This document shows, one piece after another, positions 7,801-14,927 of a stretch of DNA of 64,000 bases (positions are counted from its first letter, which is position 1; every line of letters starts with the position of its first letter). Origin of the DNA: Mycetocola zhadangensis (GTDB taxonomy: Bacteria > Actinomycetota > Actinomycetes > Actinomycetales > Microbacteriaceae). The position numbers and the translations under genes were made by a program. Location: NCBI RefSeq assembly GCF_003668565.1, contig NZ_RCWJ01000003.1:248001-312000 (forward strand), written 5' to 3'. The notes beneath the pieces were generated by a model. The model ran no database searches and was not told the DNA's origin. It worked only from the letters and a program-made list of their open reading frames with translations.

Positions 7801-9201
7801 TCAGCGGTAGCGGATTGGCTCAAGCGGGGCGTCGAGGTTCGCACCGCCGCGATACCGGGCCGCAACGTGACGCTCGGGCAAGCGGGACTGCCCCTCGCCG
7901 AACAGCCGCTCGCGAAGGGTCTCACCCTCGGGGTACGCCTCGCGCATACGGCCGCGCTTGCGCAGCTCGGGAACGACGAGTTCGATGAAGTCCCGAGCGG
8001 TCTGGAACGAGTGGTACTGGCGCAGGTTGATGCCATCGATGCCATCGTCGTCGAGCCAGCGCTCGATCTGGTCGGCCACCTCGAGCGGTGTGCCTGCCAC
8101 GAAGAAGCGGCCCTCCCTGCCCGCGGTGATCCGGGTGAGGGCCTCGTCGACCGTCGCATCGGGGCTCATGCTCGAGAGCATCGGGTGCGGGCCGACGTCG
8201 TCAATCACCTCGGCGATCGTTGTGCCGGTGGGGTATGCGGTGAGGTCGAACGGCAGGCTGCCGTGGGCGAGGACTCCGTCGACGCTTCTGTTCTCGCGAT
8301 AGGTCTTCAGCTTTCGAGCGACCTCGGCGTCGGTGCGGCCGACGACAACTCCCGCCTGAACGATGAACCGGATGTCGTCGCCCCGCCGCCCCTGGCGGAT
8401 CGCTGCGTCGCGCATGTCCTGCGCGTTCTTCTGGAAGTCTTCGACGGTGCGGCCGCCGGTGAACACCACTTCGGCGTGACGGCCGGCGAACTCGATTCCC
8501 TCCGGGGAACCGGTGGCCTGGTAGATCACCGGGGTGCGCTGCAGCGACGGCTGGCTCAGGTGTGGGCCGGCCACCTTGAAGTGCTCGCCCTCGTGGTGAA
8601 TGTATCGCACCTTGTCGGGGTCGGTGTAGACCCGGTTCTCGCGGTCGTTGAGAACGGCGTCGTCATCCCACGAGCCCTCCCACAGTTTGTAGAGCACGTC
8701 GAGGTACTCATCGGCTCGTTCGTACCGCGTGTGTTTGGGCATCTCGCCGTCGAGCCCGAAGTTGCGTGCGGCGTTCGGCAGGTACGAGGTGACGACGTTC
8801 CAGCCGATGCGCCCCTTGGTGAGGTGGTCGAGCGTGCTCATCCGGCGGGCGAACGCGAACGGCGGCTCGTACGTGGTTGAGAAGGTCACACCGAATCCGA
8901 GGTGTTTGGTCACGGCGGCCATCGCGGGGATCACGAGCAACGGGTCGTTGTTGGGGATCTGCACTCCCTCGCGCAGCGCCGTCTCCGGCCCATCACGGAA
9001 CACGTCGTACGCTCCGACAACGTCGGCCAGGAAGATGCCGTCGAACCCGCCTGCCTCGAGCAGCTGCGCAAGCTCGATCCAGTAGTCGATGTCGTTGAAC
9101 CGGTGCCGGTTGTTGCCAGGCAGCACCCACAGCCCGTGCGAGATGTGGCTGACACAGTTCATTTCGAACAGGTTGACGATGAGCTTCTTGGGTTCCGCCA
9201 T
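7801..9201 (-). CDS. LLM-class flavin-dependent monooxygenase, NtaA/SnaA/DszA family
   Basis: 466 residues. The ATG at 9201 is preceded by AAAGGA at a good distance; a longer reading to 9306 adds a non-conserved Arg-rich tail and is rejected. Seen motifs of the NtaA/DszA branch: NRHRFNDIDYWIELAQLLE near the N-terminus, FDGIFLADVVG, the RMSTLDHLTKGRIGWNVVTS block and YLDVLYKLWEGSWDDDA. These enzymes use reduced FMN and oxygen to split C-S or C-N bonds (DszA, DmoA, NtaA, SsuD relatives). The gene is convergent with the DszC/SfnB-like enzyme, and the pair recalls the two-oxygenase logic of organosulfur desulfurisation. Exact substrate unknown. Confidence 0.88.
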   Translation of the reverse strand: MAEPKKLIVNLFEMNCVSHISHGLWVLPGNNRHRFNDIDYWIELAQLLEAGGFDGIFLADVVGAYDVFRDGPETALREGVQIPNNDPLLVIPAMAAVTKHLGFGVTFSTTYEPPFAFARRMSTLDHLTKGRIGWNVVTSYLPNAARNFGLDGEMPKHTRYERADEYLDVLYKLWEGSWDDDAVLNDRENRVYTDPDKVRYIHHEGEHFKVAGPHLSQPSLQRTPVIYQATGSPEGIEFAGRHAEVVFTGGRTVEDFQKNAQDMRDAAIRQGRRGDDIRFIVQAGVVVGRTDAEVARKLKTYRENRSVDGVLAHGSLPFDLTAYPTGTTIAEVIDDVGPHPMLSSMSPDATVDEALTRITAGREGRFFVAGTPLEVADQIERWLDDDGIDGINLRQYHSFQTARDFIELVVPELRKRGRMREAYPEGETLRERLFGEGQSRLPERHVAARYRGGANLDAPLEPIRYR

Positions 9202-9229
9202 GGGGAGTCCTTTCTGTGCCGTTCGGGGC

Positions 9230-10252
9230 TTAGAGATCGTGCGCGTGTTCCCGCTGCTCGCGCCCGCGCGAGATGTACAGCGGGTCGCTTGCCCGTTCGC
9301 CCTCAACTCCCGCGTAGATGCCGTCGAGCAGGGTCAGACTCTCCTCGCTCAGCCCGAGCGAAACGGCCGTGATGTTCTCGTCGATGCGGTGCGCCTTGCG
9401 AGTGCCCGGGATGGGAACAACTGGCACACCCAGCCGCCGACCCGATGCGTACACCCAGGCGAGCGCGACCTGCGCGAGCGTCAGGCCCTCGGCGTCGGCG
9501 ACCTGCCGCACCGCGTCGACCAGCCGAATGTTCGCGGCGAGGTTCTCCTCATCGAACCGCGGAAAGTTGCGCCGCGCATCGGTTGCCCCGAGGCTCGCGG
9601 TGTCGGCGACGGCACCGGTCAGGAACCCACGCCCGAGCGGGGAATACGCGACGAAACCAATGCCGAGCCGCGTCGCTGTAGGAATCACGTACTCCTCGAC
9701 GTCGCGACTCCACAACGACCACTCGCTCTGCACGGCCGCGATCGGGTGAACGGCGTGCGCTCGTTCGAGTTCGAGGGCCGTCACCTCCGACAGCCCGATG
9801 TGCCGAACCTTGCCAGCGGTGACCAGTTCGGCGAGCGCGCCCACCGTCTCCTCGATCGGCACACGCGCATCCACCCGGTGGTAGTAGTACAGGTCGACGC
9901 TGTCTGTGCCGAGCCGCTGAAGGCTCGCGTCGATCGACTCGCGCACATAGGCTGCGTCGCCGCGCGCGCGAAAGCCCCCGTCGTCCGGCGTGCGCAGAAT
10001 GCCGAACTTCGTGGCGAGCACAACCTCGTCCCGCCGCGTCCGCAGCACACGCGCAAACAGCTCCTCGTTTGCACCACCGCCGTACACGTTCGCCGTGTCG
10101 AGGAACGTCACTCCGATGTCGATCGCGTGGTGAATCGTCGCGACCGAGGTTGCCGGATCGGCAGCACCATAAACATCCGTCAGCGCCATGCCACCGAGCC
10201 CCTGCGCAGAAGTGGTGAGGCCGTCGCCGAGTTGAACCGTTGGAATTGCCAT
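9230..10252 (-). CDS. Aldo/keto reductase
   Basis: 340 residues, a full-length (alpha/beta)8 NADPH-dependent reductase. The catalytic tetrad is visible: Asp in TFLDTANVYG, Tyr in the same segment, Lys in LATKFG and His in YYYHRVD. The C-terminal NADP-binding region (IPGTRKAHRIDENI) is present. It lies 28 bp upstream of the LLM monooxygenase on the same strand, so the two are probably cotranscribed, with this reductase starting the transcript. It may reduce the aldehyde released by the monooxygenase reaction, which is inference from context. Confidence 0.9.
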   Translation of the reverse strand: MAIPTVQLGDGLTTSAQGLGGMALTDVYGAADPATSVATIHHAIDIGVTFLDTANVYGGGANEELFARVLRTRRDEVVLATKFGILRTPDDGGFRARGDAAYVRESIDASLQRLGTDSVDLYYYHRVDARVPIEETVGALAELVTAGKVRHIGLSEVTALELERAHAVHPIAAVQSEWSLWSRDVEEYVIPTATRLGIGFVAYSPLGRGFLTGAVADTASLGATDARRNFPRFDEENLAANIRLVDAVRQVADAEGLTLAQVALAWVYASGRRLGVPVVPIPGTRKAHRIDENITAVSLGLSEESLTLLDGIYAGVEGERASDPLYISRGREQREHAHDL

Positions 10253-10493
10253 GTCACACGTCCATTTCGCTGGGAAACCGGGGATGCATTCACCCTAGGG
10301 CTGGCGCTGTGCGCGCACGCGGTCGCCCGTCGCACTCCGTCATATTTCGAGCGGATGCCACGGGGCACGCAACCGAGATCGCAAACGCCCCAGCGCGCTC
10401 ACCCGCAGAACGGTGCGTAGCAGAAAACGGCCGGCGTTTCAGCATCGGGCCCGAGCCTTGACGACGGTTCTCATTTTTGGACACAGTGGAGAA

Positions 10494-11615
10494 ATGGCAC
10501 TGACCCTCCCCTCCGATTCCCGACAGACGAACTCCCCCGCGCCAGAGCGCGCCGGGGCGCCGAGCACCTCGACCGCCCGCGGACCGCTCAGCGACCGCAT
10601 CCTTCACGTGATCCTGCGCGAGCCAACCGGCGACGACGCCCTCGACGGCACCACTGACCTCGCCGCTCGAGCCACCGTCGCGGTGGAGGCGTCGACCGAC
10701 ATCGCGCGCGACGACGACATCCAGCTCGCGCTCTTCCTTCTCTATGGCCTGCACTATGGGTCGCTGGCCGACGCGCACGACGGATGGGAGTGGCATCCGC
10801 ATCTCATCGCCGCCCGACGCGTGCTCGAGGCCGCGTTCGAGGCCCAGTTGCGGCGCGACGTGCCGATGCCCGAACTGCCGGAGCCGACCGCCGCTGCGGT
10901 CGCCGAGGCGCTCTTCACCCTGACCTCAGCCGAGAGCGACGGGCCGAGCCTGTCGCGCTTCGTCGCTGCGAAGGCCACGCGTGAGCAGCTCGAGGAGTTC
11001 CTCATCCACCGCTCGATCTACACGCTCAAGGAGGCCGACCCGCACTCGTGGGCGATCCCGCGACTGACCGGCCGGCCCAAGGCCGCGCTGGTCGAGATCC
11101 AGGCCGACGAGTACGGCGGAGGCCGCCCCGACCGCATGCACGCCGCGATCTTCGCTGGCACGATGCGCGGCGCCGGGCTCGACGACACCTACGGCGCGTA
11201 CCTCGACTTCGTGCCAGCCGTGACGCTCGCGTCGCTCAATCAGATGTCGATGTTCGGGCTCAACCGTCGCCTCCGCGGCGCGATCGCCGGGCACCTGGCC
11301 GCGTTTGAGATGACGTCGTCGATTCCGAACGGGCTGTACGCCCGCGGGTTCCGCCGCAACGGTTTCGACGACGACGTCTGCTACTACTTCGACGAGCACG
11401 TCGAAGCCGATGCGGTGCACGAGCAAATCGCCGGGCGCGACCTCGCCGGCGCGCTGGCCGAAGACGACCCCACTCTGCTGGCCGACATCGTGTTCGGCGC
11501 CGCGGCGTGCCTCACCGTCGACGGTTGGGCAAGTGACGTGATTGTGGAGGCGTGGATGGCTGGCGAATCAGCCCTGCGGATGCCACGGGCAACGACGGCC
11601 GGAATCGGCGCGTGA
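10494..11615 (+). CDS. Iron-containing redox enzyme, haem-oxygenase-like fold
   Basis: 373 residues, all-helical in appearance. The ATG at 10494 follows GTGGAG; the open frame further upstream lacks a ribosome site. The C-terminal two thirds carry the features of the haem-oxygenase-like di-iron family: acidic and His residues in helices (EADPHSWAIPR, VEIQADEYGGG, YYFDEHVEADAVHE). Family members oxidise or cleave small organic substrates with a di-iron cofactor. It overlaps the CDGSH gene by 4 bp (GTGA), an arrangement that suggests an iron-sulfur electron partner. The substrate cannot be told from sequence. Confidence 0.82.
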   Translation: MALTLPSDSRQTNSPAPERAGAPSTSTARGPLSDRILHVILREPTGDDALDGTTDLAARATVAVEASTDIARDDDIQLALFLLYGLHYGSLADAHDGWEWHPHLIAARRVLEAAFEAQLRRDVPMPELPEPTAAAVAEALFTLTSAESDGPSLSRFVAAKATREQLEEFLIHRSIYTLKEADPHSWAIPRLTGRPKAALVEIQADEYGGGRPDRMHAAIFAGTMRGAGLDDTYGAYLDFVPAVTLASLNQMSMFGLNRRLRGAIAGHLAAFEMTSSIPNGLYARGFRRNGFDDDVCYYFDEHVEADAVHEQIAGRDLAGALAEDDPTLLADIVFGAAACLTVDGWASDVIVEAWMAGESALRMPRATTAGIGA

Positions 11616-11824
11616 CCGGAATGGCTGGCCGGGTAGATCCCCCACAGATTGTCGCCTGCCCCAACGGGCCGCTGCTCGTGCGCGGCGACATGGACCTGAC
11701 CACCCCAGACGGTGAACCGATCGAGCGCACCCGCAAGACCGTGGCCCTGTGCCGGTGCGGAGTGTCGGCGATCAAGCCGTTCTGCGATGGCACCCACAAG
11801 GCGATCGGGTTCAAAGCGCCGTAG
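11612..11824 (+). CDS. CDGSH iron-sulfur domain protein
   Basis: 70 residues. The GTG at 11612 overlaps the previous stop (GTGA), which favours it over the ATG nine bases downstream. The CDGSH signature is complete: CRCGVSAIKPFCDGTH, with cluster ligands Cys47, Cys49, Cys58 and His62. Such domains bind a redox-active 2Fe-2S cluster with 3Cys-1His ligation. Translational coupling to the haem-oxygenase-like gene suggests it donates electrons or iron to that enzyme; this is inference. Confidence 0.88.
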   Translation: MTGMAGRVDPPQIVACPNGPLLVRGDMDLTTPDGEPIERTRKTVALCRCGVSAIKPFCDGTHKAIGFKAP

Positions 11825-11839
11825 CTCTCCTCGCTCTAC

Positions 11840-11903
11840 CCGCGAGATGCTGGGTTTGCGGGGTCCGCTTTTACGCGACCCCGCGAACCCAGCATGTCGC
11901 GGT
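11840..11903 (+). terminator. Long hairpin after the CDGSH gene
   Basis: Arms of about 27 bases at 11840-11866 and 11877-11903 pair with only a few mismatches around the core ATGCTGGGTT.GCGGGGTC and a loop of roughly 10 bases. It starts 16 bp after the stop codon. There is no T tract, so it may be a dispersed palindrome acting as terminator. Confidence 0.55.
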
Positions 11904-12029
11904 GCTAATCGGCGGGGCATCGACCGCGAGCAACAGGGCGGCACAGAGATAGCGCCCACAGAGGGACGAAAGTGGGCTCTGACCTCCTTGCGTCGCGTTG
12001 ATCTCCTTGGGCGGCGGCGATTGCCAGGG

Positions 12030-12046
12030 ATACCCCGGCAGGGTAT
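12030..12046. promoter_or_regulatory. CsoR-type copper operator
   Basis: The dyad ATACCC-CGGCA-GGGTAT (12030-12046) lies 29 bp before the csoR start. A TACCC...GGGTA palindrome upstream of the repressor's own gene matches the usual operator form of CsoR-family autoregulation, so copper would derepress this operon. Confidence 0.75.
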
Positions 12047-12074
12047 TGTGGAAGGGCAGCGCAACGGAGGACCC

Positions 12075-12356
12075 ATGCACGGATATGTCGACAACAAGGC
12101 CGACCTGGTGAAGCGACTTCGCCGGGCCGAGGGCCAGGTTCGTGGCATCCAGCGCATGGTGGAAGACGATGTGTATTGCATCGACATTCTCACGCAGGTG
12201 TCCGCGGCAACGAAGGCTCTCGAGACCGTCGCCCTGCAACTGCTCGACGATCACCTCAGCCACTGCGTCGCCGAGGCGACCCGCGAGGGCGGCCCTGTCG
12301 CCGACGAGAAAATCCGCGAGGCGTCCGCTGCGATCGCGCGGCTCGTTCGCTCCTGA
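12075..12356 (+). CDS. csoR: Copper-sensing transcriptional repressor, CsoR family
   Basis: 93 residues, all-helical, usual length for the family. The ATG at 12075 follows GGAGG. The Cu(I) ligand set is visible: Cys in EDDVYCIDIL on helix 2 and His plus Cys in DDHLSHCV, giving the Cys-His-Cys pattern of true copper sensors rather than the nickel or formaldehyde variants. The N-terminal AEGQVRGIQRMVE helix is conserved. The palindrome at 12030-12046 is its likely operator. The next two genes encode metal-chaperone-like proteins; the expected CopA ATPase is not adjacent. Confidence 0.93.
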   Translation: MHGYVDNKADLVKRLRRAEGQVRGIQRMVEDDVYCIDILTQVSAATKALETVALQLLDDHLSHCVAEATREGGPVADEKIREASAAIARLVRS

Positions 12357-12390
12357 CTTCCTTTCACAGTTCACCTTCCCAAGGAGATTC

Positions 12391-12786
12391 ATGTCAACCC
12401 ACATTGACCTCGGCCTGACCGCGCGCAACGACCTCGGACTCACCGACGTGAACGCCGGGAGCGGCTGTGGATGTGGCCACGGCGGTGGCGGTTGCATGTG
12501 CGGTGGACACGGTGCGGGCGCGAGCTCCGCCGTTGCTCCCGCATCGGCGACCGCCGTTGTGACCGAACTCTCCGTCTCGGGCATGACCTGTGAGCACTGC
12601 GTGAAGAGCGTCACCGAAGAGCTCGCTGAGATCTACGGAGTAAACGGTGTCGACATCAAGCTCAACCCGGAGGGTGTCTCTTCCGTCGTCGTGATGAGTG
12701 ATGCACCTCTCGACAAGGCTCACGTCGCGGCCGCCATCGAAGAGGCCGGCTACGCGCTGGTCAGCGCGCCTCTCTCCGCCGACTAA
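12391..12786 (+). CDS. CopZ-like heavy-metal-associated domain protein with Cys/Gly/His-rich N-terminus
   Basis: 131 residues. The ATG follows AAGGAG at ideal spacing. Residues 1-60 contain a DLGL repeat and a Cys/Gly/His-rich stretch (GCGCGHGGGGCMCGG) that could bind several metal ions. Residues 60-131 form a heavy-metal-associated domain with the intact motif GMTCEHC (Cys67, Cys70). Such domains carry Cu(I) to exporters or buffers. It lies 34 bp after csoR, in the same presumed copper-inducible operon. It is about twice the length of ordinary CopZ because of the extra N-terminal metal-rich segment. Confidence 0.87.
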   Translation: MSTHIDLGLTARNDLGLTDVNAGSGCGCGHGGGGCMCGGHGAGASSAVAPASATAVVTELSVSGMTCEHCVKSVTEELAEIYGVNGVDIKLNPEGVSSVVVMSDAPLDKAHVAAAIEEAGYALVSAPLSAD

Positions 12787-12833
12787 CGTAGGCTGCAAAC
12801 GCCGTTCACCACCGCGCACCCCAGGAGTTACCC

Positions 12834-13328
12834 ATGGCAACCGGACCCAACCACGACCTCGGCCTGACCGAGAAGCGTGCCGGCCGTACCGCGCCGAGTG
12901 ACGGATGTTGCGGCGACGCTGGCGGCGGGTGTGGCGGCGGTGGCTGCGGCGGAATGTGCGGAAGCGAGAGCAGCACCGAAAACACGACCGGTGGGTGTGG
13001 CTCCGGAGGCGGTTGCGCGTGCAGCACACCGCCTGCCCCAACGATTCGAGCCGACTCCGTGATCGGAGCGCCCAAGGTTTCCGGCTCACGGGCACGCGTC
13101 TCAACCGTGCTCGAGGTCACTGGCATGACCCGCGCGCGCTGCATTGTCACCGTGATGAACACGCTTGAACGCGTGAAGGGCGTCGATTCCGTCGACGTCG
13201 ATCTGAACAGCGGCGGAGTCTCGCGCGTCACCGTGCTCAGCTCGGGCGAATTGGATTCAGCCGTCGTCGGATCTGCGATCGACGAGGCCGGCTATGCCCT
13301 GGTCGGCGAACTCGCCGCCGCTCGCTAA
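12834..13328 (+). CDS. Second heavy-metal-associated domain protein with damaged CxxC motif
   Basis: 164 residues, paralogous to the preceding gene: it shares the DLGLT motif near the N-terminus, a Cys/Gly-rich segment (DGCCGDAGGGCGGGGCGG and a second patch around GGGCACS) and the same C-terminal ferredoxin-like fold ending in IDEAGYALVGEL. The metal motif reads GMTRARC, so the first metal-binding Cys is replaced by Arg100 and only Cys103 remains. The reading frame is otherwise intact. The Cys-rich N-terminus, with about a dozen cysteines, could still hold metal. Ends overlapping the convergent hydrolase gene by 4 bp. Confidence 0.83.
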   Translation: MATGPNHDLGLTEKRAGRTAPSDGCCGDAGGGCGGGGCGGMCGSESSTENTTGGCGSGGGCACSTPPAPTIRADSVIGAPKVSGSRARVSTVLEVTGMTRARCIVTVMNTLERVKGVDSVDVDLNSGGVSRVTVLSSGELDSAVVGSAIDEAGYALVGELAAAR

Positions 13329-14062
13329 CCGTCGCTCTCTTCAACAGCGGCGACTGCCGCGAGGATCGCGTCAACCGTGAATGACGGTTGCGACACCATC
13401 GAGACGTGCGACGCTGCGACCTCCGTGACGGTCGCTCCAGCGCGCTCGGCCATGCTGCGTTGGACCGATGGTGGAATCACCTTGTCTTCGGTGCCAATGA
13501 CCGCCCAGCTCGGAATGGTCTTCCAGGCGGGTGCTGCCGAGGGGGCGGTGTTGGCGCTGAGGCTGATCGGTCGTTGAGTTGCGACGATGAGCTCCCGCTC
13601 CGACTCGGGTAGGTCTTGGGCGAAGGAGTTGTGCACGGTGGCCGGCTTGAGGAATGCTTCAGCATCACCCTCCGGTGCGCCGGGGTAGCCAACAATGTCA
13701 AGGACGGTGGTGGGATCGGGAACGGCGAGTGCCGATTCCGAGCCGCCGAGGATCTGGAAGACGAACTCACCCTCGTCCGGGATAAAGGCGTCGGTGTAGA
13801 CGAGCGCACGCACGTCCCCGCCGCCAGCTCCGGCGTTGGTGATCACGAAGCCGCCGTAGGAGTGGCCGACGAGTACGACAGGGCCGGTCGTGCGCTGGCT
13901 GAGGAACGACGCGATGTATGCGGCGTCGGATGCGACGCCGCGCAGCAGGTTCGGCGGAGCGAAGACAGTGAAGCCCCGGTTATGCAGGTCCGTCGCGACG
14001 GCGTTCCAACTTGACGCGTCGGCCCAGGCTCCGTGGACGAGAACAATCGTAGGTTTGGTCAT
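13325..14062 (-). CDS. Alpha/beta hydrolase
   Basis: 245 residues. Oxyanion segment VLVHGAWADASSW at the N-terminus, nucleophile elbow GHSYGG near residue 78-83, an acidic residue in VIGTEDKVIPP and the catalytic His in ASHVSMVSQP complete a Ser-Asp-His triad. The overall form resembles the esterase/hydroxynitrile-lyase-like group often annotated as salicylate-esterase-like hydrolases. Start supported by AAAGGGA upstream. Substrate unknown. Confidence 0.88.
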   Translation of the reverse strand: MTKPTIVLVHGAWADASSWNAVATDLHNRGFTVFAPPNLLRGVASDAAYIASFLSQRTTGPVVLVGHSYGGFVITNAGAGGGDVRALVYTDAFIPDEGEFVFQILGGSESALAVPDPTTVLDIVGYPGAPEGDAEAFLKPATVHNSFAQDLPESERELIVATQRPISLSANTAPSAAPAWKTIPSWAVIGTEDKVIPPSVQRSMAERAGATVTEVAASHVSMVSQPSFTVDAILAAVAAVEESDG

Positions 14063-14219
14063 AGCAGTATCCCTTTCTCATCGGGACAACCGCGAAAGCG
14101 CGGCTGCTGCCCCGCATCGTATTCCTGAAGCACGCTGGCGCAACAGACACATGAAGAAGAAACCTGTGTGGCGTGCGCGAGGCGCGACCGTGCTCGCTCA
14201 GCCGGTAACATCGGGCAGC

Positions 14220-14537
14220 ATGAGCCAGCCCATCGTTGTCACCGCACACTTCGTTCCCGCCGTCGGCCAGTTCGACGCCGTCCATGAGGCGCTTCTGCCT
14301 GCCATCGCCGCCGTGCACGAGGAACCGGGCTGCATCCTCTACGCGATCCACCGGACGCCCGAGAACACGATTCTCATGATCGAGAAGTGGGAATCGGCCG
14401 AGCTGCTCGACGCCCACGGAGCCGGCGCTGCCGTTGCCGCTCTCAACGCATCGCTTCAAGGTAAGCTCGCGCGCCCGGTTGAGGTCACCCGCCTCGAGCC
14501 GTTGCCCGCCGGCTCGGAGATCCAGGGCGAGCTCTAG
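14220..14537 (+). CDS. Antibiotic-biosynthesis-monooxygenase (ABM) domain protein
   Basis: 105 residues forming one ABM/dimeric alpha-beta barrel domain: an N-terminal VTAHFVPAVGQFDAV strand and helix, EEPGCILYAIHRTPEN and the MIEKWESAELLDAH block. These small proteins act as dimers on quinones or autoinducer-like compounds without cofactor, and many have unknown function. The ATG at 14220 gives the usual family length; the longer frame upstream overlaps the divergent hydrolase promoter and is rejected. Confidence 0.85.
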   Translation: MSQPIVVTAHFVPAVGQFDAVHEALLPAIAAVHEEPGCILYAIHRTPENTILMIEKWESAELLDAHGAGAAVAALNASLQGKLARPVEVTRLEPLPAGSEIQGEL

Positions 14538-14735
14538 TTCAGCCCAAGCGCGCAACCGCGGAACCGGGGAGCTCGGTCCGTTCGCGTTCCGACCTCCCCT
14601 CCCGCCGGACGATAGACCCGGACCAGTTCCCGCGTCAATCAGCGAACCACCGGTGCCTCACCCCCGTACGAGATGTTGTCGGCGCAGATTCTTCAGGTCG
14701 CTCTTGCCTAGGTGGTGAGTGGAACGGAACGGTCG

Positions 14736-14786
14736 AGTGACGCTTTTTGTGGGTGCGCCGGAGGCACACCCACAAAAACTGTCACT
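14736..14786. repeat. Short palindromic repeat GTGAC-GTGGGTGC, copy A
   Basis: AGTGACGC-TTTTTGTGGGTG faces CACCCACAAAAACTGTCACT, a near-perfect 20-base hairpin around a short loop. Related copies lie at 16949-16997 and 17031-17084, on the other side of the alkaline phosphatase gene. The rest of 14538-14927 holds only this repeat and the terminator at 14877. Confidence 0.75.
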
Positions 14787-14876
14787 TTCACCGTGCGGGT
14801 GAGGAGCGCAGCGACGTTCGCCGTGGCGAACGTGCACAGGGACGGATCGCCGCCGAACTGACTGCCACCAATACAC

Positions 14877-14910
14877 AAGGCCCGCGGTCACGCTTATGAC
14901 CGCGGGCCTT
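14877..14910 (-). terminator. Terminator of the alkaline phosphatase gene
   Basis: Perfect 14-base arms (AAGGCCCGCGGTCA at 14877-14890 and complement at 14897-14910) with a six-base loop, 17 bp beyond the phosphatase stop on the minus strand. Confidence 0.85.
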
Positions 14911-14927
14911 GCCTGTGCGAGTTCGAG

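Noticed and set aside
12075-13328. Search for a CopA-type P-ATPase to complete the copper operon
   Set aside because: No frame in the vicinity has the CPx or DKTGT motifs; the ATPase must lie elsewhere if present.
14538-14927. Small frame at 14434-14718 as a gene after the ABM protein
   Set aside because: It starts within the ABM gene, is Arg/Ser/Pro-rich and has no ribosome site.
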